A DNA stretch of 64,000 nt, taken from positions 62,001-126,000 of the forward strand of contig JAZRKP010000075.1 of assembly GCA_045646365.1 (NCBI GenBank). The letters are read 5' to 3'. Shown here one piece after another: positions 45,084 through 53,252 of this stretch (its first letter is position 1; every line of letters begins with the position of its first letter). The notes below the pieces were generated by a model that did no database searches, had not been told where the DNA came from, and saw only the letters and a list, made by a program, of their open reading frames with translations. The DNA comes from SIG454 sp045646365. GTDB lineage: Bacteria > Bacillota > Clostridia > Monoglobales > Monoglobaceae. Both the position numbers and the translations under genes were made by a program.

Positions 45084-45872
45084 ATGAGAGTTTTAACTAT
45101 CGGAGATATTGTTTCCTCTGACGGTCGGGAGTATGTTTATAATAATCTCGGCAAAATAAGACGGAAATATAATATAGATTATTGTATTGCAAACGGTGAA
45201 AATGCGGCTCTTACCAATGGGATAACTGTGGATATTGCGAGAAATCTTATTGAATCAGGTGTTGATGTGGTTACTATGGGAAATCACACCTTTTCCAATA
45301 AGGAAAGTGCAACTGTTTTAAATGATTTTGAACGGGTTATAAGACCTGTAAACTATCCCCCCGAAACTGAGGGAGAGGGGTATTTTATAGAGGATTTGGG
45401 GAATGTTCGTATTGCGGTTATTAACTCAATGGGAAGAACAAATATGGAGCCTCTTGATTGCCCGTTTCGTGAAACTGAAAAGGTTCTGGCTAAAATCAAG
45501 GATAAAGCGGAGATTATTATAATTGACTTCCATTGTGAGACAAGCAGTGAAAAGCTGGCTTATGCCTATTACTTTGACGGAAAGGTTTCGGCAATTTTCG
45601 GCACACACACTCATATCCAGACCTCTGACGAGAGAATACTGACAAACGGAACAGGATATATTTCGGATTTGGGTATGACAGGAGTCAGAGACAGCGTTTT
45701 GGGTGTCAAAAAGGAAAATATTATGAGAATGTATTATACCCGTAAGCATGTGAAGTTTGAGAAAGCGGAGGGGGAAGTGTTTTTCTCAGGCTGTATTTTT
45801 GATATAGATGAGAAAAGCGGAAAGACAACGGCGGTAGAGAGACTGCATTTTTCCGAGAAGGAAAATATTTAA
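45084..45872 (+). CDS. YmdB-like metallophosphoesterase
   Basis: A 262 aa calcineurin-like phosphoesterase of the TIGR00282/YmdB type. Metal-site residues appear in IGDIV (residues 6-10), ANGENAA (near 37), MGNHTF (near 66), DFHCE and GTHTHIQTSDERIL (near 173). Bacillus YmdB is a cyclic-nucleotide phosphodiesterase that affects biofilm genes and is coded next to rny; here the two are 38 kb apart. Part of the hemZ-to-dinB run. Confidence 0.9.
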   Translation: MRVLTIGDIVSSDGREYVYNNLGKIRRKYNIDYCIANGENAALTNGITVDIARNLIESGVDVVTMGNHTFSNKESATVLNDFERVIRPVNYPPETEGEGYFIEDLGNVRIAVINSMGRTNMEPLDCPFRETEKVLAKIKDKAEIIIIDFHCETSSEKLAYAYYFDGKVSAIFGTHTHIQTSDERILTNGTGYISDLGMTGVRDSVLGVKKENIMRMYYTRKHVKFEKAEGEVFFSGCIFDIDEKSGKTTAVERLHFSEKENI

Positions 45873-45903
45873 TTGTGAATTGAATTGGTTGAAAGGAGGA
45901 CTT

Positions 45904-47439
45904 ATGAAAAGATTTCTTTGTTTGATTGTTGCAATGTTTGCGGTTTTTAATCTGACATCCTGTAAAAAGGAAGAAGAAGCTGTTGCAAAAGAAGAAAAGG
46001 CGTCTGCAGGGAGTATAACTTTGTATTCTTTAAAAGATGACACATTATGTCCGATTTTGACCGATAATGAGGCGAACCGACAGATGCTCGGTATCGTTTA
46101 TGAGTCTTTGGTGAGCCTTGAAAATAATATGGAACCGAAAGCAAAGCTTGCAAAAAGCTGGTCTGTAAGCTCAGACGGACTGATATGGACTTTTGAACTG
46201 AGAAATGATGTTAAATGGCATAACGGAGATAGCTTGAAAGCTGAGGATGTTGTTTACACGATAAATCAGATAAAGCAGGCGGAACAAAGCTGTTATTTCT
46301 ATAATGTCAAGCGTATAGCAGAGGTATCGGAGGCGGGGAATAGTGTTGTTATGACTCTCTCGGAGCCTTGCCCGACATTTGTAAATCTTATGACATTCCC
46401 TGTGATAAAAAAAGGCGATGATGAGATTGACAGAAACAGTTTTTCACCTTGCGGAACAGGAGCATATGTTTTTTCAGGCGGAAACAGTGGGAATATATAC
46501 ACTCTTAAGCGGAACGAAAACTGGTGGGGCGGAAAGGCAAAGCTTGACGAAATCAAGGTTAAGCTTCTTCCCGACAGCGAAACGGTTGCGTATTCCTTTT
46601 CATCAGGGGATATTGATGTTGCAAATTCCGAGTGGGGACAGAGTAATCTGTCAGGCGGAGCGGATATGAGAACAACATCTTGTCCGCTTACTGTTTATGA
46701 TTTTATCGGTGTCAATCATAATAACAGTGTGCTTAAAAATAAAGAGGTCAGAAAGGCGATAAGTCTTGCGGTTAAACGCGAGAAAATAATAAACGATATT
46801 TTTGCAGGAAACGCCGTTAAGGCTAATTCACCGCTCAGGGAAAACTGGGTTATGAGCGGGGATAAAGAGGATTATGAGGTTGATAACACGGAAGCGGAAA
46901 ATCTGCTCCTTAAAAATGGCTGGAAAAAGGATGATGGGATCTATTCCAGAAAAACAGAGGACGGCAGACAAAAGCTTGATTTTGAAATTATTGTAAATCA
47001 GGAAAACAGCAGTAGGGTTAATATTGCTGAAAGTATAAAGTCTGACCTTGACTCAATCGGAATGTCGGTTAAGGTTATTCCGCTGTCCTTTGAAGATTAT
47101 GAAAACCGTATTGCAACAGGTGATTATCAGCTTTTCGTCGGCAGTACAATGATTTCGGAGGAGATCGATTTATCATTCTTGCTTGGCAGCGGAAATATGT
47201 TTGCGTTTGAAGACGAAAAGATGAATGAGATATTGTTTGATATAAAGCATTCTGCGAACAAAGAAACATTGGTGGAAAATTACGGAAAACTTAAAAAACG
47301 GTTTATATCACAAGTGCCGATTATAGGCATTTGTTTTGAGAATTTCTGTATGCTTTACAGTAAAAAGGTTGAGGGTGAGCTTTCCCCGACTCCAGCAAAT
47401 ATTTATTCGGGAATTCATAACCTTTATACGAGGAAATAA
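45904..47439 (+). CDS. Family 5 ABC transporter solute-binding lipoprotein (orphan)
   Basis: A 511 aa extracytoplasmic binding protein of the OppA/DppA (SBP_bac_5) family. A lipobox LTSC with the acylated cysteine near residue 19 follows a short signal peptide. Family features are MLGIVYESLVSLENNMEPKAKLAKSW and WTFELRNDVKWHNGD (about residues 90-104). ATG 45904 was chosen because AAAGGAGG lies at proper spacing. No permease or ATPase gene is adjacent, so it must work with a transporter coded elsewhere or as a sensor. It is placed between ymdB-like and dinB genes. Confidence 0.87.
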   Translation: MKRFLCLIVAMFAVFNLTSCKKEEEAVAKEEKASAGSITLYSLKDDTLCPILTDNEANRQMLGIVYESLVSLENNMEPKAKLAKSWSVSSDGLIWTFELRNDVKWHNGDSLKAEDVVYTINQIKQAEQSCYFYNVKRIAEVSEAGNSVVMTLSEPCPTFVNLMTFPVIKKGDDEIDRNSFSPCGTGAYVFSGGNSGNIYTLKRNENWWGGKAKLDEIKVKLLPDSETVAYSFSSGDIDVANSEWGQSNLSGGADMRTTSCPLTVYDFIGVNHNNSVLKNKEVRKAISLAVKREKIINDIFAGNAVKANSPLRENWVMSGDKEDYEVDNTEAENLLLKNGWKKDDGIYSRKTEDGRQKLDFEIIVNQENSSRVNIAESIKSDLDSIGMSVKVIPLSFEDYENRIATGDYQLFVGSTMISEEIDLSFLLGSGNMFAFEDEKMNEILFDIKHSANKETLVENYGKLKKRFISQVPIIGICFENFCMLYSKKVEGELSPTPANIYSGIHNLYTRK

Positions 47440-47440
47440 T

Positions 47441-48628
47441 ATGGAACGGAAGATAATTCATATTGATATGGATGCCTTTTACGCATCGGTTGAAATGAGA
47501 GATAACCCGAAACTGAAAGGAAAGCCTTTGATTATCGGAGCAATGCCCGGGACTCGGGGTGTTGTTTCAACCTGCAGTTATGAGGCGAGGAAGTTTGGAG
47601 TCCGCTCGGCTATGAGTATAACAGAGGCGTATTCCCTTTGCCCTGACGGAATTTATATGCACCCTGATATTGGCAAATATGCAAGGGAATCCGAGAAAAT
47701 CCATAAAATTATGGAAAGCTACACGGATATGATTGAATATGTATCGCTTGATGAGGGGTATATGGATGTTACTGCTTCGCTGAAGATTTTTGGCAGTGCG
47801 GAGAATATTGCTCTTGACCTTAAAAGGCGTGTCTTGGAGGAAACGGGACTTACCTGTTCGGTTGGAGTCGGATATTCAATGCTTGCGGCAAAAACGGCAA
47901 GTGAAGAGAAGAAACCTGACGGATTTTTCGTTATCCCCACAAGGGAAAGCTTTATAAATCTTATAAAAGACAGAGATGTCGGAACGCTTTTCGGAGTCGG
48001 GGTGAAAACGGCACAAAGACTTAAGGAAAAAGGCTTTTGCAAAATTTCGGATTTACAGTGTGCCGGTGATAATGATGTGAAATTCCTGGGTAATACGGGA
48101 GTTGAACTTTTAAAGCATGCAAACGGCTATGACTTGAGGGAGGTCAAACCGAACGAGGAGCAGAAGTCTGTTGGCAGGGAATATACATTCCAGACGGATT
48201 TGACCAAACGGACAGAGATAGAGGAACTGATTCACTTTATTTCAAGGCAGGTCAGCAATCAGCTTAAATATAAAGAACTCATTGGAAAAACGGTTACTCT
48301 TAAAGTGAAGTATTCTGATATGAAATTGGTAACAAGGTCTAAAACCGTGGGGTATACAAATTCGGCAAAGGAAATTTGCCGAGTGGCAACGGAGCTTTTG
48401 AGTCAGCTGGAGCTTAAGAAAAGTGTCAGACTTGTCGGGATAAGCGTAAGCAATATGGAAGATGATGAGGATTGCGGACAGATGTCCTTTGAGGATATAC
48501 TGGAAATGGATGAAAGTAAAAATGAGAAGATTGATGATATGATTTTTTCTATAAATAAAAATATGGGGAAAAGTACCTTAAAAACAGGAAAGGAACTTCT
48601 CGCTGAACGAAATTTTAGAAATTATTAG
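47441..48628 (+). CDS. dinB: Y-family DNA polymerase IV
   Basis: Error-prone translesion polymerase, 395 aa. Catalytic acidic residues lie in HIDMDAFYASVE (about residues 7-18) and SLDEGYMDVT (about 104-113). The little-finger domain follows. The canonical ATG 47441 comes one base after the upstream stop; longer in-frame starts overlap the binding-protein gene and lack an RBS. A C-terminal sliding-clamp motif may be QMSFED near residue 346. No LexA box was recognised. Confidence 0.93.
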   Translation: MERKIIHIDMDAFYASVEMRDNPKLKGKPLIIGAMPGTRGVVSTCSYEARKFGVRSAMSITEAYSLCPDGIYMHPDIGKYARESEKIHKIMESYTDMIEYVSLDEGYMDVTASLKIFGSAENIALDLKRRVLEETGLTCSVGVGYSMLAAKTASEEKKPDGFFVIPTRESFINLIKDRDVGTLFGVGVKTAQRLKEKGFCKISDLQCAGDNDVKFLGNTGVELLKHANGYDLREVKPNEEQKSVGREYTFQTDLTKRTEIEELIHFISRQVSNQLKYKELIGKTVTLKVKYSDMKLVTRSKTVGYTNSAKEICRVATELLSQLELKKSVRLVGISVSNMEDDEDCGQMSFEDILEMDESKNEKIDDMIFSINKNMGKSTLKTGKELLAERNFRNY

Positions 48629-48650
48629 AAAAGTGAAAGGAAGAAAAAGA

Positions 48651-49148
48651 ATGAACGATTTCGTAGAATACATTGTTGAAAGAAGAAGAACCGCTGTGGA
48701 TATTTTAAAAGCCATAGTTACGGCGGTTATTTGTTTTACTATAATAGGTTTTATTGTTATGACACCTATGCCGTCAATGTTTGCGGCGATTCTGGTTGTC
48801 GGGATTATTTATGTGGCTTATAAGATTGTTTCGACTATCAATATTGAGTATGAGTATATTATTACTAATAATGAAATGGATATTGATAAAATTATCAATA
48901 AGAAAAGCAGAAAAAGTATGGTTTCTGTTAACTTAAGACGAGTTGAGGAGTTTGAAAAGTGTGACGGAAACCGTGAAAACCGCTATCTTAACGACGGAAA
49001 CCGCCGAGTTATAGTTGCTTGCCAGGACAGAGGCGAGGGATGTTACTATATGACTTTTGCGGCAGATGAAGGAAAAGGCGTGTTGCTCTTTACACCAAAC
49101 GAGAAGATTGAAGAATATATCAGACAGGTTCTTAAGGGAAGATTTTAA
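48651..49148 (+). CDS. DUF6106-like membrane protein
   Basis: A 165 aa protein with two adjacent membrane segments (about residues 17-60) and a cytoplasmic tail. NIEYEYIITNNEMDIDKIINKKSRKSM (about 65-91) is the pattern I associate with DUF6106, a clostridial family of unknown function that may contain a PH-like fold. ATG 48651 is favoured because AAAGGAAG lies 8 bases upstream. Its stop overlaps the next start by one base (TAATG). Confidence 0.7.
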   Translation: MNDFVEYIVERRRTAVDILKAIVTAVICFTIIGFIVMTPMPSMFAAILVVGIIYVAYKIVSTINIEYEYIITNNEMDIDKIINKKSRKSMVSVNLRRVEEFEKCDGNRENRYLNDGNRRVIVACQDRGEGCYYMTFAADEGKGVLLFTPNEKIEEYIRQVLKGRF

Positions 49149-50356
49149 TGAAAATTGGTATCGATATTGCAGAGGTGTCAAGAATCCGTTTGGCTATTGA
49201 GAAGAACTCTAAGTTTGCAGAACGGGTTTTCACCGAAAATGAGATAAACTACATATTCCAAAACACTGTAAAATGGGAAAGTGCAGCAGGCTTTTTTGCG
49301 GCAAAAGAGGCTTATTCCAAACTGCTTGGAACAGGGATAGGCGAGATTTCCTTTAAGGATATCGAAGTTCTGCACGACGAAAAAGGTGCTCCGTATCTTG
49401 TTGTAAAAGGTGTTAAAAGTACGCTTAATATAAGTATTTCTCATTCGGGAGATACGGCAGTTGCGGTTGTTTGCGGTGCAAAAGAAAAACTGTGTAGCCA
49501 TAGTGAGGATATTAAAAAACTTCTCCCTGAGCGGAAGGAAGATGCTCATAAGCGACAGTGCGGTGATGTGTTTATCCTTGCAGGGGCAAGGGGAATGACC
49601 GGGGCAGCTTGCCTTTGTGCAATAGGGGCAATGCGTTCCGGGGCAGGACTTGTTACAGTCGGAACGGCTGATTCTGAAAGAGAAATTATTGCCTGCAAAC
49701 TGACGGAGGCTATGACGATTGGATATGCCTCTGTTTCGGGATGTGTTGGTCTTTCGGATAAGGAAAAGATAAAAGAGAGAGCCGAGAGAGCGGATGTTTT
49801 TGTCCTTGGACCGGGACTTGGCAGGGAATATGAAACAAGACAACTTGTTCTCTGGCTTTTGGAGAATGTTAATACTAAAATCCTTTTGGATGCGGATGGT
49901 CTAAATGCGATTTCCTCGAATATAGATATATTAAAAGGCAGAAAAGGCGAAACTGTCCTGACTCCGCATGAGGGGGAAATGGCACTTCTGTGCGGAAAGA
50001 GTTCTGATGAAGTCAGAAAAAGCAGGAAAGAAACGGCAATACAGTTTGCGAGGGAAAATGGTGTAACAGTTGTTCTCAAAGGGAAAAACAGTATTGTGAC
50101 CGACGGTGAAAGATTGTTCGTCAATCCGACGGGAAACTGCGGAATGGCAACAGGCGGAAGCGGTGATGTTCTTGCAGGGGTTATAGGAAGCCTTGTAGGA
50201 CAGGGATTGTCTTTGTATGACGGGGCGGTGCTCGGGACTTATGTTCATGGACTTGCAGGAGACCTTGCAAAAGAGGACAAAGGAGAACTGGGACTTATCG
50301 CTTCGGATATTGCGGAAAATCTGCCTTATGCAATAAAAGAATTATCGGGAGAGTGA
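49148..50356 (+). CDS. Fusion of holo-ACP synthase (AcpS) and NAD(P)H-hydrate dehydratase (NnrD)
   Basis: A single 402 aa frame with two enzymes. Residues 1-118 are a complete AcpS: D6 in GIDIAEVSRI, E54/K58 in FFAAKEAYSKLLGTG, and ISISHSGDTAVAVV; AcpS attaches 4'-phosphopantetheine to acyl carrier protein. Residues about 125-402 are the ribokinase-like NnrD that repairs hydrated NADHX/NADPHX, with GMTGAACLCAIGAMRSGAGL, VLGPGLG, LTPHEGEMALL and the catalytic GGSGDVLAGVIG. The NnrE epimerase domain that normally precedes NnrD is absent. No frameshift or internal stop lies at the junction. Co-transcribed with DUF6106 and the lipoprotein gene. Confidence 0.9.
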   Translation: MKIGIDIAEVSRIRLAIEKNSKFAERVFTENEINYIFQNTVKWESAAGFFAAKEAYSKLLGTGIGEISFKDIEVLHDEKGAPYLVVKGVKSTLNISISHSGDTAVAVVCGAKEKLCSHSEDIKKLLPERKEDAHKRQCGDVFILAGARGMTGAACLCAIGAMRSGAGLVTVGTADSEREIIACKLTEAMTIGYASVSGCVGLSDKEKIKERAERADVFVLGPGLGREYETRQLVLWLLENVNTKILLDADGLNAISSNIDILKGRKGETVLTPHEGEMALLCGKSSDEVRKSRKETAIQFARENGVTVVLKGKNSIVTDGERLFVNPTGNCGMATGGSGDVLAGVIGSLVGQGLSLYDGAVLGTYVHGLAGDLAKEDKGELGLIASDIAENLPYAIKELSGE

Positions 50357-50360
50357 GTTT

Positions 50361-50954
50361 TTGAAAAAAGGTATAATTGTTTTGACGGTTATACTTATGA
50401 TGATGCTTTTTTCCTGCGGAAAGGATGAACACGGGAATTATAGCGATATATACGAAAGCTTTGGTAATATAGAAAACTACTGTGCAAATATTACAGTTAA
50501 GACAAAGGGGAAAGATGGCTCTTCTTATACTGCAAGACAGTATTATCTTGCCCCTGATTTATACAGACTTGATTTCACCTCAGAGGGAATGGAGAATACA
50601 AGTTGCATTTTAAAAGAGGATAAACTTTATTTTATCGGACCTGACGGGGTTGTGACAGAGATTGATAAATATGTTCCTGAAGAAAAGTATTATGTTTTCA
50701 TCACGGATTTTATGGAAAGATATATAAAATCTGAAACGGCAAAGAGTGTTGGAAAAGGAAACAAGACAATTCTTGAACTTGAAGAAGGTGACGGAGAAAT
50801 GGAAAGAGCCTCGGTCAGACTTCATATAAATAACAAAAATAATACGCCTGACAAAATGGAGACCTTTAACCATAATGGTGAAAAGGTTATAGAGGTAAGG
50901 TTTTCGGGATTTAAAATGAACACAAAAATAGATAAAAAAATATTTGATATATAA
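50361..50954 (+). CDS. YdcC/GerS-like lipoprotein
   Basis: A 197 aa exported lipoprotein: signal peptide with lipobox LFSC (cysteine near residue 19), then a LolA-like beta-sheet domain (NYCANITVKTKGKDG, RQYYLAPDLYRLDF). In Bacillus the order acpS-ydcC-alr-ndoAI-ndoA is known, and this gene holds the ydcC position. In Clostridioides the related GerS is a germination lipoprotein, so a spore-cortex role is possible but unproven. The TTG start is inferred. Confidence 0.7.
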   Translation: MKKGIIVLTVILMMMLFSCGKDEHGNYSDIYESFGNIENYCANITVKTKGKDGSSYTARQYYLAPDLYRLDFTSEGMENTSCILKEDKLYFIGPDGVVTEIDKYVPEEKYYVFITDFMERYIKSETAKSVGKGNKTILELEEGDGEMERASVRLHINNKNNTPDKMETFNHNGEKVIEVRFSGFKMNTKIDKKIFDI

Positions 50955-50956
50955 GG

Positions 50957-51055
50957 TATTATTGATTTCGCAAATGTCAATAATAGGTGTGACGGCAGAA
51001 AAGTCTTTGCGCTATACATAAAGTTGTTCCCTAAATCGGGGGAATGGCGTATAGT
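50957..51055 (+). promoter_or_regulatory. Structured leader upstream of mazF
   Basis: Two structures fill the 155-base gap: TATTATTGA (50957-50965) with TCAATAATA (50977-50985); then CTATAC (51012-51017) with GTATAG (51049-51054), enclosing TTCCC/GGGAA (51027-51031 with 51040-51044). A promoter may overlap (TATAGT at 51050-51055, weak -35). The gap is too short for the usual antitoxin gene. Confidence 0.4.
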
Positions 51056-51109
51056 AGAATAGGCGAAAGACATATTTGCCCCTATTATATTTGCGGAGTG
51101 TGAATAAAT

Positions 51110-51451
51110 GTGGTTGTAAAAAGAGGAGATATATATTACGCGGATTTAAGCCCCGTTGTAGGGTCAGAACAAGGCGGTGTCCGTCCTGTTCTCATTATAC
51201 AGAATGATATAGGAAATAAATACAGCCCAACGGTTATTGCAACGGCAATAACTTCTCAGATTAACAAGGCGAAAATGCCGACACATATTGAGCTTGATGC
51301 CAACGAATACGGCCTATCAAAGGACTCAGTGGTTCTTGCGGAGCAAATAAGGACTATTGATAAAAGACGGCTTAAAGAAAAAATCGGGCATCTTGACAGT
51401 AACTTAATGGATAAAGTTAATGAGGCTTTGGAAATAAGCTTCGGTTTATAA
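51110..51451 (+). CDS. mazF: MazF/PemK-family endoribonuclease toxin (EndoA-like)
   Basis: A 113 aa sequence-specific mRNA interferase fold. Conserved VKRGDIYYADLSPVVGSEQG at the N-terminus, RPVLIIQND with the catalytic arginine near 25, and ATAITSQ with the threonine near 48 all match active Bacillus EndoA. The start is GTG 51110. An ATG at 51108 opens a three-codon frame (Met-Trp-Leu-stop) across it. The cognate antitoxin, normally coded just upstream with alr, is missing. Confidence 0.92.
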   Translation: MVVKRGDIYYADLSPVVGSEQGGVRPVLIIQNDIGNKYSPTVIATAITSQINKAKMPTHIELDANEYGLSKDSVVLAEQIRTIDKRRLKEKIGHLDSNLMDKVNEALEISFGL

Positions 51452-51474
51452 AAAACAGGAGAGGAAGAATACAA

Positions 51475-51948
51475 ATGAAAATACCATACGGAATAAAAAT
51501 AGGAATTTCAGCAGGAATTTGTGCAGTTTTGTGCCTTGCTTTGCCGGTTGTGGCAAATCCTGGCTCGGCCGATGACCCGCTTATATCAAAGAGCTATATA
51601 ACCGAAACGGTTATGCCCCAGATTCAGGAGTATATAAAAGAAGAGATTAAAAATCAGATGAGCAGTCAGGGTGAGCACACGGCAGATAAGTTTGAGGTGG
51701 TTTCCCTTAAGGCGGGGCAAAAGCTTATGTGTGAAAACGGAACTGAACTGATACTCAGAATGGGCAGTGCAACAGTTATTGCAACAGAAAAAGGCGGACT
51801 TGCGGACACAACGGCAGGAACGGATTTGGCTAACGGAACCGCTATGCCGTCTAACCACCTTTTGATTGTGCCTGTGAACGACGGCAGAGGCATAACTGCA
51901 AACAACGATGTTTTGGTAATGGTTAAGGGAACTTATGTGATTAAATAA
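51475..51948 (+). CDS. Exported protein of unknown function
   Basis: A 157 aa protein with an N-terminal hydrophobic segment (about residues 8-27, likely signal peptide or anchor, then VANPGSADDPL). A helical part (about 40-65) leads into a compact beta domain with FEVVSLKAGQKLMCENGTEL and GSATVIATEKGGLADTTAG. I have seen this arrangement in clostridial hypothetical proteins but know no function. The RBS AGGAGAGG is followed by the ATG. It lies 23 bases after mazF and ends at a strong terminator, so it closes the long rightward run. Confidence 0.75.
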   Translation: MKIPYGIKIGISAGICAVLCLALPVVANPGSADDPLISKSYITETVMPQIQEYIKEEIKNQMSSQGEHTADKFEVVSLKAGQKLMCENGTELILRMGSATVIATEKGGLADTTAGTDLANGTAMPSNHLLIVPVNDGRGITANNDVLVMVKGTYVIK

Positions 51949-51978
51949 AAAATAGCAGCTTTAAAGCTGCTATTTTTT
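51947..51978 (+). terminator. Perfect palindromic bidirectional terminator
   Basis: Sixteen-base arms (51947-51962 and 51963-51978), AAAAAATAGCAGCTTT against its exact complement, with A-run and T-run at the ends. It lies between convergent genes. Confidence 0.9.
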
Positions 51979-51991
51979 ATTTAATCTGATT

Positions 51992-52216
51992 TTATATAAG
52001 CTTTGTTGGGTCAACAACATAAGTACCCATAGCAATTTTAATAAGGTCAATTAAAGCGAGGATTCCGCCTATTCCGCATACGAAAGACATTATAATCTTG
52101 AAAATACCTTTCTTCGCTTCTCCTAACATAAAATTGTGAATACCCAATCCGCCGAGGAAAAGACAAATAATAATCATAACTATTTTGTCCTGTCCGTTAA
52201 GATAATCACCGTTCAT
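51992..52216 (-). CDS. TM2-domain membrane protein
   Basis: A 74 aa protein with two membrane segments separated by a short turn. IICLFLGGLGIHNFMLGEAKKGIFKI (about residues 16-41) is the TM2 domain hallmark, with the conserved G-x-H-x-F motif. Function in bacteria is unknown. ATG at 52216 is preferred, with AAGGGGG 8 bases upstream. It has its own promoter. Confidence 0.85.
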   Translation of the reverse strand: MNGDYLNGQDKIVMIIICLFLGGLGIHNFMLGEAKKGIFKIIMSFVCGIGGILALIDLIKIAMGTYVVDPTKLI

Positions 52217-52247
52217 TTTTTCGTCCCCCTTTCGGTTTGTTATTGAT

Positions 52248-52277
52248 ATTATATCACATCGTGTCAAAAAATGTCAA
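52248..52277 (-). promoter_or_regulatory. Promoter of the TM2 gene
   Basis: On the minus strand perfect TTGACA (complement of 52272-52277), 18-base spacer, perfect TATAAT (complement of 52248-52253). Confidence 0.75.
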
Positions 52278-52303
52278 TATTTTTCAGGAAATTATTCAGA
52301 GGA

Positions 52304-53110
52304 TTATCTCTGACTGTTCATCTGGAGTTTCTTTGGCGAGATGCCGTACATCTGGCTGAATTTAAGTGAGAAATAGTTACTGTCGTTAAATCCGCAGAGT
52401 GAGGCTATTGAGGCAATGGTTTGTTTCTGCGAATGACGAATCATACTGTGGGCTTTCTTAAGCCTTAATAAATTCAGGTATTCGCAAAAAGTAAAGCCTG
52501 TTTCCTGTTTGAAAGTTCTTGAAAAATGCTCAGGACTTACATTGCATACAGAAGAAATTTCGCTGAGAGTTATTGGTGTTGCGAAATTTGTTTTCATATA
52601 TTCGATTGATTCCTCTATGTAAGTACTTTTCCCGTCGATTGTTGGACAGTTATTTAAGTTTCTTGCGATAATAAAGAATAGCATATTTGTGTAGCACGCT
52701 AAAATGTCGTCTCTGAGATTGTCGGTTTTTTTGTATTCCTGTTCAATTTTTTCGAAGATACTGTTTATTTCGGCAATGGTATTGGGATTACGATAAAGAT
52801 AAATCATTGACGGAAGAATATCACGGACAGATGTTGGAATGAAGCTTTTTGAACAGTTGATAAGCAAGCGGGAATGTGTCGAGTTATACTCCGTGTTATG
52901 TATAATTCCCTCGGGTATTAAAATTATATCGCCCGGTATCAGGGAATAGGTTTTGTTATCAATAAAATATGAACATTCCCCGTCGGTTATGAAGTAAATT
53001 TCAAAAAGGTTATGATAGTGTTTACTTGTTGTTCGCCTTCCGCAATTATTGGTAACGGTTTCACGGTCAAAGAAATAGTTTTCACCTTTTATAGGGGTAT
53101 TAAGCATCAT
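52304..53110 (-). CDS. AraC-family regulator of the galacturonate operon
   Basis: A 268 aa protein: N-terminal cupin sensor domain (about residues 10-90, KHYHNLFEIYFITDGECSYFI) and C-terminal double helix-turn-helix (about 165-268) with LSEISSVCNVSPEHFSRTFK and IASIASLCGFNDSNYFSLKF. The start at 53110 is set by AGGGAG 8 bases upstream. It is divergent from the GH4-uxaBAC operon through a 142-base region carrying long direct repeats, so it most likely activates that operon in response to a uronate and may control itself. The effector is inferred. Confidence 0.88.
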   Translation of the reverse strand: MMLNTPIKGENYFFDRETVTNNCGRRTTSKHYHNLFEIYFITDGECSYFIDNKTYSLIPGDIILIPEGIIHNTEYNSTHSRLLINCSKSFIPTSVRDILPSMIYLYRNPNTIAEINSIFEKIEQEYKKTDNLRDDILACYTNMLFFIIARNLNNCPTIDGKSTYIEESIEYMKTNFATPITLSEISSVCNVSPEHFSRTFKQETGFTFCEYLNLLRLKKAHSMIRHSQKQTIASIASLCGFNDSNYFSLKFSQMYGISPKKLQMNSQR

Positions 53111-53132
53111 TAAAATCACTCCCTTCTTATGA

Positions 53133-53161
53133 ATTATACTGTAAAATGTTAAAAAAATCAA
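53133..53161 (-). promoter_or_regulatory. Promoter of the AraC-family gene
   Basis: On the minus strand TTGATT (complement of 53156-53161), 17-base spacer, TATAAT (complement of 53133-53138). The -35 lies inside direct repeat 1. Confidence 0.6.
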
Positions 53162-53199
53162 GAAAATCAGTAAAAAATGTCAAAACTTTCAAGGAAATC
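53143..53199 (+). repeat. Tandem 26-bp direct repeats, candidate AraC-type operator
   Basis: Copies at 53143-53168 and 53174-53199 share 21 of 26 positions, including AAAATGT, TCAAG and AAATC blocks, and begin 31 bases apart, about three helical turns. The second ends 15 bases before the -10 (TATAAT, 53215-53220) of the GH4 gene, which lacks a recognisable -35, as expected for an activator-dependent promoter. The sequence is AT-rich, so some matching may be chance. Confidence 0.55.
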
Positions 53200-53252
53200 T
53201 AAAATATTTTAATGTATAATTAAAGAAAATACTAAAATGGGAGTGTTTTAAT

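Noticed and set aside
49148..50356. Two separate genes, acpS and nnrD, joined by a sequencing error.
   Set aside because: No stop or internal start with an RBS is seen at the junction, and the linker is short and hydrophilic, so a true fusion is preferred.
50957..51055. A known riboswitch class ahead of mazF.
   Set aside because: The paired segments match no riboswitch core I know, and the downstream genes are not metabolic.
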